Source: Selaginella moellendorffii
Lineage: Eukaryota > Streptophyta > Lycopodiopsida > Selaginellales > Selaginellaceae
NCBI RefSeq assembly: GCF_000143415.4
Contig: NW_003314329.1
Coordinates: 871,431 to 935,430 of the forward strand
Reading direction: 5' to 3'
Length of the DNA stretch: 64,000 nucleotides
In this document: positions 55,359 through 64,000 of the stretch, in pieces
How the letters are laid out: the number at the start of each line of letters is the position of its first letter
Position numbering within the stretch: position 1 is the first letter of the stretch
The notes under the pieces: generated by a model
Databases searched by the model: none
What the model was told of the DNA's origin: nothing
Seen by the model: only the letters and a program-made list of their open reading frames with translations
Translations under genes and position numbers: made by a program

Positions 55359-57140
55359 GTGATGCTCCTTTCTGTAAATCAATGGGACAGTCATAAGGCT
55401 GATGAATAGGTAGTACACTAGCTTTTTTCTTGTCAAACACATCCCCAAAATCATGATACTTCTCAGGAAGACTGACAGGAGAAACATGCAAAGCAAAAAG
55501 GAAAATAGGTTCTTCATGAAGGAGTTCTTTCATAGTGATTGTGGAGATAGGAGGAGGCGTACGACTAAATGGAATGATGAGACGAGGATACTGTCCAGTG
55601 TAAGATGGAAGAGAGGAAAAAGAAGAGGGTGAAAACTTTGTAGAGTCAAGAACAGAACCCTGATTTGAGTTTAGGGGACTTTTCCTGATTCGAACTAGAT
55701 GAACAGCAGGGGAAGCCATAGGAGATGGTGATGTGGGAGAGATGAGCTGTAATTCCTTCCAATAGATTTGAGGTTGATGTAGTTGGAACCAAGGAAGACC
55801 GAGCACCACAGAGGAGGACTTGCTGTTGATGATGTTGAAGGTGATATCGGTGACGATAGACCCGATGTGTACTCGAATGGGCAACATTTCCCTAAGTCCA
55901 AAAGATGGAGACACAAAATGCCTGCTGATGCCTTCAACACTCAGATCCCGTATGGTAGAAGAAAGAGGAACGTGATGTCGGGCAAAAAAGTCCGTGTCCA
56001 TGAAGCAGGAAGTTGCACCTGAGTCCAGTAGCGCTAGAGCCTTGAGTCCTGATTGTTCGGTGAAAGAAAAGAAACATGGGACGCGGAAGTTGTGGGTATT
56101 GGTGGTGGCTTTGATGAAAGGTGGTGAGGAGCTTGATAAAGAAGAAAAGTAATTTTTATTCGGGGAGTCCAAACATACAGCTCCTACTCTGTTTGGACAG
56201 GGTCGTTTCCCGACTGCAACAAAAGTGGATTTTGAGGCAAAGTGAACTCGAGTAGTCGGGGAGGCTGGTCCCAATTAGGATCCGCACAGTAGAGGCAAAG
56301 ATTATGAGATATTCGACGTTGCTTCTCAGCAGAACTCAACTTCCTTTTGATGAGTCAGGGAGTACCAGAAATATCCATCGGGATCGGAGCAGTAGGTTCA
56401 GGAGTATGCCCCGAAGACTCAAGCTGGGATTCCTGAGTCTGGGACGGAAAAACAGCGGCGCGGTGACTTTCTTGACGACGCTCAAAGAGACAATTGTCAC
56501 ATCGAATAGCTTTATTGATGGCGTCCGACAGGTCCTTGGGATCCTCCATAGTAAGCAACAAATCCTTGACACCGTTGTTGAGGCCGAAACGAGATTGGTC
56601 AATCAGGGCCCGCTCATCCCACTGAGTGTCCAAGGCAAGGAGTTGGAACTCTGCAGCGTAAATCGAGGCAGGACGAGACCCCTGAGAGAAACGTCTCATC
56701 TTTGTGGTAGCAGCCCGAACCCGATCCATCTCGCCAAAACATGTTTCGAGCTTCTCTTTGAACAATTAAAGATCCATCAGCTCCGGAACCACGACCCCTT
56801 TCATGTTCTTCTCCAGAAGAGGAGAAAACCATGACAAAGTTGCAGCTTCAAGCAATGTCCCAATCACGCCAATTTGAGACTCGGGAGTGGGGTACTGTCG
56901 ATGTTGAAGTGCGAAGATCAGCTCCATTTAGTTTAGGAATCCGCGAAGCTTCAAACGCTTGCCTGAAAATTTCGCCGGGAAACTCACCTTTGGTTCAGGA
57001 ACTTTGCTAGATCCTTGAGCCGAAAGTGAAGCAAGCTCCTGCTACATGCGAAGAAGGGTCGCCTTCAGCTTGGTATTCTCAGACTGGATTTTTGCAAGGA
57101 CTTCGGCAAAGAAATCAGGATGGCTTGGAGACTCCATCGG
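55359..57140 (-). pseudogene. gypsy-2 gag and protease
   Basis: Gag starts MESPSHPDFFAEVLAKIQ (about 57138) and continues in pieces to PTAPIPMDISGTP (about 56360), then a TGA, RKLSSAEKQRRISHNLCLYC with a partial zinc knuckle. Protease: LKALALLDSGATSCFMDTDF (about 56045-55985), with intact DSG, then SVVLGLPWFQLHQP. The frame runs into HDFGDVFDKKK and DLQKGASPP at the solo LTR border. Stops at several Gln or Arg codon positions (for example about 57046) break gag. Confidence 0.82.
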
Positions 57141-57237
57141 CAGAAAGAAAGAAAAAGGGGGAAAAAAGGCAAAGGCAGTCAAATAATCAAAACGAGCTAA
57201 AGGAAAAAAAATGAAAAAACACAATCTGAATCAAACG

Positions 57238-57621
57238 ATCAAGACCCCCAACAAGATCAAGACTGGAAAATGCAAAAGACAAAGAGAAAAACTAATAAAA
57301 ACAAAGAAGAGGCCTTAGACTGGTGTTGATTCAAATTGTGGATAAATGGAACAAGGCTAACCTATATATACTATAGGTTGATGAAGCTCCACCACTCTTG
57401 GATTGAGGATGGCCTAAATATAGCTGAGGTTGAGGAGGCACCACATCATCATCAGGAATGTGGCTCAAGACTTAGGAATCGTACAGGAAATCAGAGAGTC
57501 AGAAATAGGGAAGTCTCGAGAGTCAGGAATAGGGAAGTGTCTTGAGAATTAGGAATATGGTCTACAAGTCAGGAATCCAGCAAGATTCAGGAATGTGGTA
57601 TGAATTGGGAGATTCCTGACA
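57238..57621 (-). repeat. 5' LTR of gypsy-2 (384 bp)
   Basis: TGTCAGGAATC start on the minus strand; inner end CTTGAT at 57238. The adjoining minus-strand sequence TTGATTCAGATT is a poor match to an initiator-Met primer-binding site and may be its decayed form. Confidence 0.88.
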
Positions 57622-58281
57622 GCCACAAGGTACTCAAGTGGGGCACCACTCCACATGAGCTAAGACCACTGCAGTCGGTTTCCCTTTCGGGAGTGGGAGC
57701 TGCTCTTGAGCACTTGCTTGGGTGGCCCCTCAGGCACCACCCGAGTCCATACTCACTCCCACCCAAGGCCCCTTGGCCCCAGCCTCAACCTCAAGTCAGT
57801 TTGGAAGTACCACTGCAGAGTTCCTTCAAGACTGGTTCCTAGACCTCACTATTCCTACTATACTTTTGGAACCCCCTCTAGCCCCCCCCCCCCTAGGAGA
57901 CGTACGCTTTGGGCTTTCACCCCTTGACCCATATAAGTACTCAAACTCAGTCTCGGACTCGATCTTGGATTCGATCTCGGACCTGACTTTGGACTCAGTC
58001 TCGGAGTTGATCTCGGACCCGATCTCGGACTCGACTTTGGACTCGACCTCGGACACAGTCTTGGATCTGATTCAGATTTCAGACTCTATCTCAAACTTGG
58101 TCTCGAACTTGGTCTCTGATTCGGCCTCAAACTCAATCCCGGACTCTATCTCGAACTCAGTCTTAGAGTCGGTCTTGGACTCGATCTCCGACACGGTCCC
58201 ATCTAATGAACTCTTTGTCATTTCGGTCATGCTTTGGGGGATCCTTTAGCCTACAAGACGTCAGGGAGTTGGTTCCTTACA
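57622..58281 (-). repeat. right part of gypsy-3 3' LTR (family B)
   Basis: Continues the LTR cut at 50919. It holds the C-run, the GCTTTGGGCTTTCACC box (57906-57921) and the CTCGGACTCGATCT array (57950-58205), and ends GGTTCCTTACA at 58281. The minus-strand GGGTGGTGGAGT next to it is the polypurine tract of gypsy-3 (about 58282-58295). Confidence 0.85.
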
Positions 58282-58319
58282 ACTCCACCACCCATAGAAG
58301 AAGTTTGATGCCCACATCA

Positions 58320-58690
58320 AATGTCTCTTTTTATCCTACGACTTGTTGACCATGTCTCCTGGGGCATCCCCCAAATTAGCGGTGTGCCTAAGTTAGCCTC
58401 TCCAGCCAAGAGCCCATGACAATGGAATATAAGTGTCCCTATACCCCTCACCCCACCACGCCCTAGTATGGGGTTGGGACTTGAACCTAGCCTTGCTTTA
58501 CTAGGGGGTTGGGACTTGAACCCAACCTTCGTAGAATATGTCTACGAATTCGACATCCCCGTGGGGAGTTGGGCGTAGTTCTTTACGCCTGATCGACCTA
58601 GCTAACCCATGCTAATTAGCTTACCTTCGGCGCGCCTTCGGGTCCCAATATATGCCATTGCTCAATGTCACAAATTGATACTTTAATTGA
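58320..58690. other. non-coding 3' end of gypsy-3
   Basis: Between the polypurine tract and the chromodomain. Contains two near-identical GGGGTTGGGACTTGAAC phrases (about 58462 and 58505), and no open frame. Confidence 0.5.
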
Positions 58691-58709
58691 ACTTTGCATA
58701 AGTACATAG

Positions 58710-61481
58710 AGTTCTGCCTTGCAGAAATTCCTCCACTAGATCTCGCACGTTTGCTAGGTTTTCCTCCGGTTCCGATGTTGCTTTGCAGTGTGGAAATCCT
58801 TTCCACTTCATATGGAACTCTCTCATCTTGCGTCCTTGTCGCTTGCTCTTGCATGCATTGAGGATAGCCTTGACTTCGTATTCCTCTTCCCCTTGGATAA
58901 CCTCAGGTAAAGGTCTTACTTAGTCCTTGCAAAGCGGATCCTCAAAGTATGGCTTGAGTAAGTTCACGTGGAACACTAGGTGCATCTTCCCCATCTCTCG
59001 AGGAAGTCGGAGACGGTAAGCCACTTTATCGATTTGTGCCTCAATCTCATAAGGCCCCACGAACCTGCTTAAGGAACTCAAGATCAATTCATTTACAGGA
59101 ATACATGCAGTTTTACCTTTGGGTCAACTTTCGGCTGATCCCACTTGGTAGCCTGAGGTTCTTGGTGTTCAGCCACACCTTCTCCCCAGCTTGGAACTCT
59201 AAATCCTGGCGCTTTTGGTTCGCGTACCTGGTTTGCCTTTGTTGAGCCCATTCCAAGGAATCCCTCACTAGATTCCAAATGTTGAGTTTTTCTGCCGTGA
59301 ATGCCTCCACTGCGGGTAACTCTCCATGAGACTCGGCCATGCCGAGTTCCACAGGACCTTCAATAGCTCGCCCATTGATGACTTCCCATGGACTCACCCC
59401 GATACTCAAATGTGGTGAGTTGTTATAACACATTTCCGCAAGTCCCAAATGACTTACCCAATCGGTCTGGTCTCCCAAGACATAGCATCGCAAATAATCC
59501 TCCAACTGCCTATTCACCCTTTCTGTTTGTCCGTCTATCAAGAAGTGTTAGTGCCATCAAACTTGACTTAATACCCAATACCTGTCTGTGGGTGATAGGC
59601 TGTGCTGAATTTCAACTTGGTGCGATACTATTCCAAGAGAGTTCTCCAAAACCTACTAATGAAGATCTTATCTCGATCTGAGATAATCTCTTCTGGCCTT
59701 CTCCGCACTTGAACCACTTGTTCGAAGAACAACTTTGCCACGCCTTCCGCATCCACTTCCGTTGTGGTGGGTATGAAATGTGCCATCTTCGAAAATCAGT
59801 CCACCACCACGAATATTACATTGAACCCCTCGCTTGGGGGGAGTTTCGTGATGAAGTCCATCGTAAGACATTTCCAAGGATGATATAGAATTGGGATACT
59901 TTGTAACAAGCCCCCACTTGCCTTAGTCATGGCTTTGACTTGCTGACATGTTGGACATGTCTTAACATAGTCTTGGACGTCCTTAGCGATATCTGGCCAA
60001 TGATACTTCCTCTTGAGTAAGCCCATCGTCTTGGGCACTCTACTGTGTCCCACAAGAGATCCATCATGACAGTCTTCTAAAGCTACCTTCCTTAGTTCCC
60101 CTTCTAGAATATACACCCTCGTTTGCTTGTAATAGATGAGTCTGTTGCATTCCGCATAGCTTATTTTCTGTTCTGTTGGCAACTCACCTCTCTGGTGAGC
60201 TTCCTATGCCTCTAGATTCCTCAGCAACACTTCTTGTGCTAGACCATCATTCTCATATGCTGTCCGCACATCATCCCAAAAGGTTGCTATCGCGTTGGAT
60301 ATCGCTAACTTCAAGCTCGCATTTCGACTTAGGGCATCCACCACGATGTTACTCTTCCTAGGCTTGTATAGAATCTCACAATCAAACTCAGCCAAAGCAT
60401 TGACCCGTTGACCTTGTTTCCCTCTCAGATCGGGCTGTGACAAGAAGTGTTTCGTTGCCACATTATTCGTGTAAACCTTGAAGTGTCTCCCAAGGTAGTG
60501 TCGCCACTCCTTGAGCGCCTTGACCACTGCATACAATTCCTTCTCGTGGGCAGGCCACTTCTGTTGAGCCTTGTCCAACTTCTTTGAGAAGAACGCTACT
60601 GGATGGTTGTCTTGCTTCAAAATTGCGCCTAACACAAAGTCTGAAGCATCCATTTCTACCTCAAAGTCCTTACCAAAGTTTGGTAATGCCAACACGGGAG
60701 CCTTCCTCAACTTCTCTTTGAGGTGGACAAATGCCACTTCGCATTCTGCTGTTCATACCATCTTCCCTTTTCCCATTTGGTCCATTAAGGGCAGAGCTAC
60801 TCTTGAATAGTGTCTGATAAACTTCTGGTAATAGTTGCATAGCCCCAACAATGCCCTTAACTTGTGTACATTTGATGGTCGCTCCCAATCCTGGATCGCT
60901 TGGACCTTCTCAGGGTCCACTTTAAGCCCGTCCTTGCCCACCACATGCCCGAGAAACTTTACCTCTTGTTGAGCAAAGTTATATTTGCTCTCTTTAGCAT
61001 ACAGCTGATGTTCCCTTAGTTTCTCAAACACCTTTATTAAGTGTTCGACATGCTCCTCTAGTGTTTCGCTATAGATCAAGATGTCGTCAATATAGATGAC
61101 CATAAAGTGATCCAGATAGGGTACAAAGATGTGGTTCATCAACGCCGAAGACATTGCTGGTGCATTGCATAGCCCAAAGGGCATCACCAGAAACTCAAAG
61201 CTCCCATACCTTGTTTAACAAATTGTCTTCTTGACATCTTCCTCTGCTACCCTGATCTTGTAGTATCCTGACCTTAGGTCAATACTCGAGAAGTATTTTG
61301 CCTTTCCCAACCTATTGAACAGTTCCTCAATCCTTGGCAAAGGGTATTTGTTCTTCTTTGTATACTTGTTGAGCAACCGGTAGTCTATGCATATGCGCAT
61401 AGATCCATCTTTTTTTTTCACAAATAACACCAGTGCCCCATATGGCAACTTGCTCAACCTAACATACCCTTTGTTCACCAA
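58710..61481 (-). pseudogene. gypsy-3 pol: RT, RNase H, integrase, chromodomain
   Basis: [37 protein letters not shown], then a TAA at about 61214, MPFGLCNAPA and an intact catalytic YIDD (VIYIDDILIYS, about 61100-61068). RNase H: VEMDASDFVLGA, HEKELYAVVKAL, IVVDALSRN. Integrase: HDGSLVGHSR with CPTCQQVK, MDFITKLPPSEGFN, then stops, SDRDKIF and AYHPQTG. Tail: FVGPYEIEAQIDKVAYRLRL. A chromodomain reads EYEVKAIL, FHMKWKGFPHCKATSEPEEN and VRDLVEEFLQ (about 58890-58710). The nonsense codons I decoded fit C-to-T or G-to-A changes. Confidence 0.88.
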
Positions 61482-62086
61482 CTCCTCTAGTTGGCGCTTG
61501 AGCTCCTCAATTCCTTTTCGTTCAAATGATAGCGGGGACGAACCACCGCCTCAGCACCCTCGACCAGCTCAATCTTATGTTCTATCGATCGTGCGGGGGC
61601 CAATCCCGCCGATAGCTCCTCTGGCATGGTATCCTAGAATTGGTCCAACACCTGCTGGATCACTAAAGATACTTCTTCCATTCCCATTTTTTTGTCACTC
61701 TTCACCGAGAGTAAGCACAAAAATGCTACCTTGGTTCCTTTAGTGAGTTTTCCTCTTGTAGACACCAGGTTTAGGTAGGAATCTTTGGCCTTGCATTGCC
61801 CTACCTTTAGATCTTGGGCCTCTACCTTTAGATCTTGGGCCTCCACCTTGGATCTTCTTCCTTGGGCATTCGCTAGTACCATAAGGTTCTTACTTTGTCC
61901 ATGCAGGGCTACCATGAACCAATTGAACTAATCCAACCCGAAGATTACGTCAAATCCCGCCATGTCCAACACGGTGAAATCCATGTCTACTTTCCATGTC
62001 CCTACTTCGACTCTCGCTTGTCGAAGTACCTCATCGGTGCTATAGCTGCCTTGAACAAACTCTATAGTCCTTGGTTCGCCCAGCCG

Positions 62087-63439
62087 CTACACCGTTAGTC
62101 CGGCTTGCCGGACTATGTCTGCAGCCACAAAATTATCCGAAGCACCCGTGTCAATAAAGATCTTAACAAAGCTACCTCCGAGCTTCCCTCGGAGGGATAG
62201 TAGATGTCGCGAACGACTCTCTACCAAAGTTGCTCGTGTAATGAGTAACTTTGAGTTAGGGACTGGATCATATACCTCAGTTTGGATTTCACCGAACTTA
62301 ATGGCCATATTGGCTCTAGCCTTCTCCGGGTAGGGACATTCCCTCGAGAAGTGTCCCCCTTCACCACAGTTGTAGCATACGTTGTTTCCCATGCTGCTAA
62401 CCGACTTGCCCTTCTTATCCGTGGGTTTGTCTCTTTTTGCTTGACTCCCCCACATGCTCGCTCGCTGGCCACCGGATCTACCTTTTCGGAACCCTGAGGA
62501 CTCATTATTAGAGAAATTGTTTTTGAATTTGCCTTTGCTATATGTTCCCCTTAGTTTGGCCCCTTTGCTAAATGTGGACCCCGACCCTGTCGCGTTCCCC
62601 TTTCGCAGGTTATCGTTGAAATGCACCTTGATAGCCGCATCCAACGCTTCTTTTTAATTGGTCGGGTTCCAACGCATCACCTCGTTGCCAGCCCAGGTTT
62701 GCAAGCCTAATATGGAGGCATAGAACGCATCCATATCACTCATATTCGTTACCAATATCCTCTTTGCCATAAATCCATTCACATACTCTTGAATGGTTCC
62801 GGTCTGCTTCAGCTTACTCAGCTCATCCCTTAGGTGCAGAGTAGCATTTGGAGGAACGTATGTCGCGCGGATCCTTGCCTTTATCATTTCCCAAGTGGCC
62901 ACCGGTCCTTCGTTGGCCTCCGTCGTTCTCCACCAAGACTTGGCATTATCTGCCAAGTATGGTTTTGCACAAAGGACCTTCTCTGAGCTCGGTAACCACA
63001 ACGCTCGAAAGTAGTCGTCCATATCATAAAACCAATCCTCCACCACCTTATAGTCGTTCACTCCCTTGAAGACTGGTGGGGGCTTTGGTTTGTACTTAGG
63101 AACTGCCTGAGGGACTGATTCCAATTTGGTCTGTTTGACCTTGTTTAGTTCAGCCTCAATCCCTACCGAAGGGTCCGCACCTTTTGCGCTACCAACATCT
63201 GCAGTCTTTCACTTTTTCTTCTGCTTCTCCTCACGCTTCAACTTGCATACGAGAGTCTCCAATAGGGCATTGGTCTGTGCCAATTGTCCTTTTAGAATGT
63301 CCAATCGAGCCTTGGACGACCAAACCTCGCCACCAGACTCCTGTTTGGAAGTTTCCTCACTGTCCTCATGCAAAGATTCCTCATCTATAGCCTTTTGTTC
63401 GACCAGAGGCTCCAGCTCTGGTAGAGGTTCTGTCTCCAC
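62087..63439 (-). pseudogene. gypsy-3 gag, zinc knuckle and protease
   Basis: The N-terminal part is acidic and Lys-rich with a probable coiled coil (LDILKGQLAQTNALLETLVC, about 63300-63240). Capsid: PPPVFKGVNDYKVVEDWFYD and YLADNAKSWWRTTE (about 63075-62920). One TAA near 62653 (N then stop then KEALDAAIKVHF) breaks the frame. After it come a basic Gly-rich stretch, the CCHC knuckle CYNCGEGGHFSREC (about 62376-62335) and protease FIDTGASDNFVAADIV (about 62165-62115). The single nonsense codon fits CAA to TAA. Confidence 0.88.
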
Positions 63440-63526
63440 CTTGGTTCGTTTTCACTCTGCCTTTGTCATCTCCCAGCAATTCACCTCTATCCTTCGCTAA
63501 AACTGAGGAAAATCCTCCAATACCAT

Positions 63527-64000
63527 ATCTATCCGATTAACACTGCCTTGGCTTTTGCTAAGTTCCTTTGCCAAGGTTCCCACCTATTGTACCAGCTCCT
63601 ACTTGGTCCTACTTGGTTTCAGCTACTCACTACATGAGCAATGGAGCATTAGCCATCCATCCACGGATTCCCAAATCTCTCCCAATCCCCCTCCCCGGGT
63701 TAGACTGGATTTAAGGTTCGGCTACACTCCCCGTAGGCACAAGCAACCAAGCACACCAAGCCTCCAAGTTTTTAACATCCCTTGGTACAACAAGACTTGA
63801 TCATGGGACCTTCTAAATCCCAAGCCTTGGGTGCAACACTTGCTTCAGGACACCAGGGAGAAACACCGTGGCCTAACGGCCCAGTATGGGTACCTCTACC
63901 CCCCCACTTCTATCCCAAAGGAAAGGCTCAAGCCCCTAAGAAGGGCGAGGACCAATGAGCCACAAGGTACTCAAGTGGGGCACCACTCCACATGAGCTGG
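63527..64000 (-). repeat. 5' LTR of gypsy-3 (family B), cut by window end
   Basis: Parallels 54270-54750 of the solo LTR. Contains the uninterrupted target site GAGCCACAAGG (63957-63967) into which gypsy-2 jumped in the 3' LTR copy. Only the inner half is in the window. Confidence 0.85.

Larger units (their letters stand above)
50920..57621 (-). mobile_element. Ty3/gypsy chromovirus (gypsy-2), nested in the gypsy-3 LTR
   Basis: Read on the minus strand: 5' LTR 57238-57621, gag-protease 57138-55359, solo LTR insert 54232-55353, then RT, RNase H, integrase and chromodomain 54226-51440. The polypurine tract AGGAGGGGGTGT (51307-51320) and the 3' LTR 50920-51306 follow. LTRs start TGTCAGGAATC. 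Target duplication GTCAC (50915-50919) and GCCAC (57622-57626). The uninterrupted target GAGCCACAAGG survives at 54705-54715 and 63957-63967, confirming the insertion point exactly. The element is full length but dead. Confidence 0.92.
58282..64000 (-). mobile_element. Ty3/gypsy chromovirus (gypsy-3), runs off the right edge
   Basis: Minus-strand order: 5' LTR 63527 to beyond 64000, primer-binding site TGGTATTGGAG (about 63511-63526), gag, zinc knuckle, protease, RT, RNase H, integrase, chromodomain, polypurine tract, 3' LTR. The 3' LTR is split by gypsy-2 and its far end is lost at 50818, so no target duplication can be checked. It is older than gypsy-2, which sits inside its LTR. Confidence 0.9.

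Noticed and set aside
1-64000. CRISPR array, prophage or bacterial operon
   Set aside because: Spliced genes, LTR elements and PPR motifs show plant nuclear DNA; no regularly spaced short repeats with unique spacers were found.

Overview
This is nuclear DNA from a land plant. Several genes are cut by very short GT-AG introns of about 45-75 bp, between dense retrotransposon-rich stretches. Short introns, compact gene spacing (about 110-280 bp between stop and next start) and heavily decayed LTR elements fit a lycophyte such as Selaginella. That identification is inference from style and gene content, not from a search. One run of Ns (15089-15188) shows the sequence comes from a draft assembly.

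Layout. 1-4640: minus-strand copia-type remnants with a large LTR that carries a second, solo LTR inside it. 4795-6925: broken copy of a 2OG-Fe(II) oxygenase gene and the 5' end of an acyl-CoA oxidase gene. 7880-8960: exon-like fragments of an unrecognised gene. 9311-10186 (minus): secreted GNA-type lectin with an unfamiliar N-terminal domain. 11195-22574: one old minus-strand LTR element, split by a younger plus-strand Ty3/gypsy element (12694-16880) and otherwise decayed to AT-rich sequence. 22600-23170: LINE reverse transcriptase scrap. 23290-24183 (minus): second lectin.

24511-34933 is the gene-rich core, all on the plus strand: 2OG-Fe(II) oxygenase (14 exons, 355 aa), peroxisomal acyl-CoA oxidase with a PTS2 signal (15 exons, 679 aa), an intronless archaeal-type P-loop ATPase (420 aa), a Sec14/CRAL-TRIO protein with a C-terminal membrane segment (6 exons, 497 aa) and a START-like lipid-binding protein (8 exons, 308 aa). 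A scrambled third copy of the oxygenase/oxidase pair lies at 30690-31500. The acyl-CoA oxidase acts in peroxisomal beta-oxidation, and the Sec14 and START proteins are lipid carriers. Nothing in the sequence shows that these neighbours share a pathway.

35000-50830 is a graveyard: AT-rich DNA, another LTR, several PPR-gene fragments, a directly duplicated block of about 1.5 kb, a tRNA-like repeat and an imperfect palindrome of about 1.9 kb. 50818-64000 holds two minus-strand Ty3/gypsy chromoviruses, one inserted in the LTR of the other, plus a solo LTR inserted in the first.

The strongest pattern is historical. Five insertions can be read with target-site duplications, and in each the two copies differ by exactly one C/T or G/A transition. 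The nonsense codons I decoded in the element genes also fit such transitions. This points to pervasive cytosine-methylation decay. Exon borders were placed by hand from GT/AG sites and reading frame.
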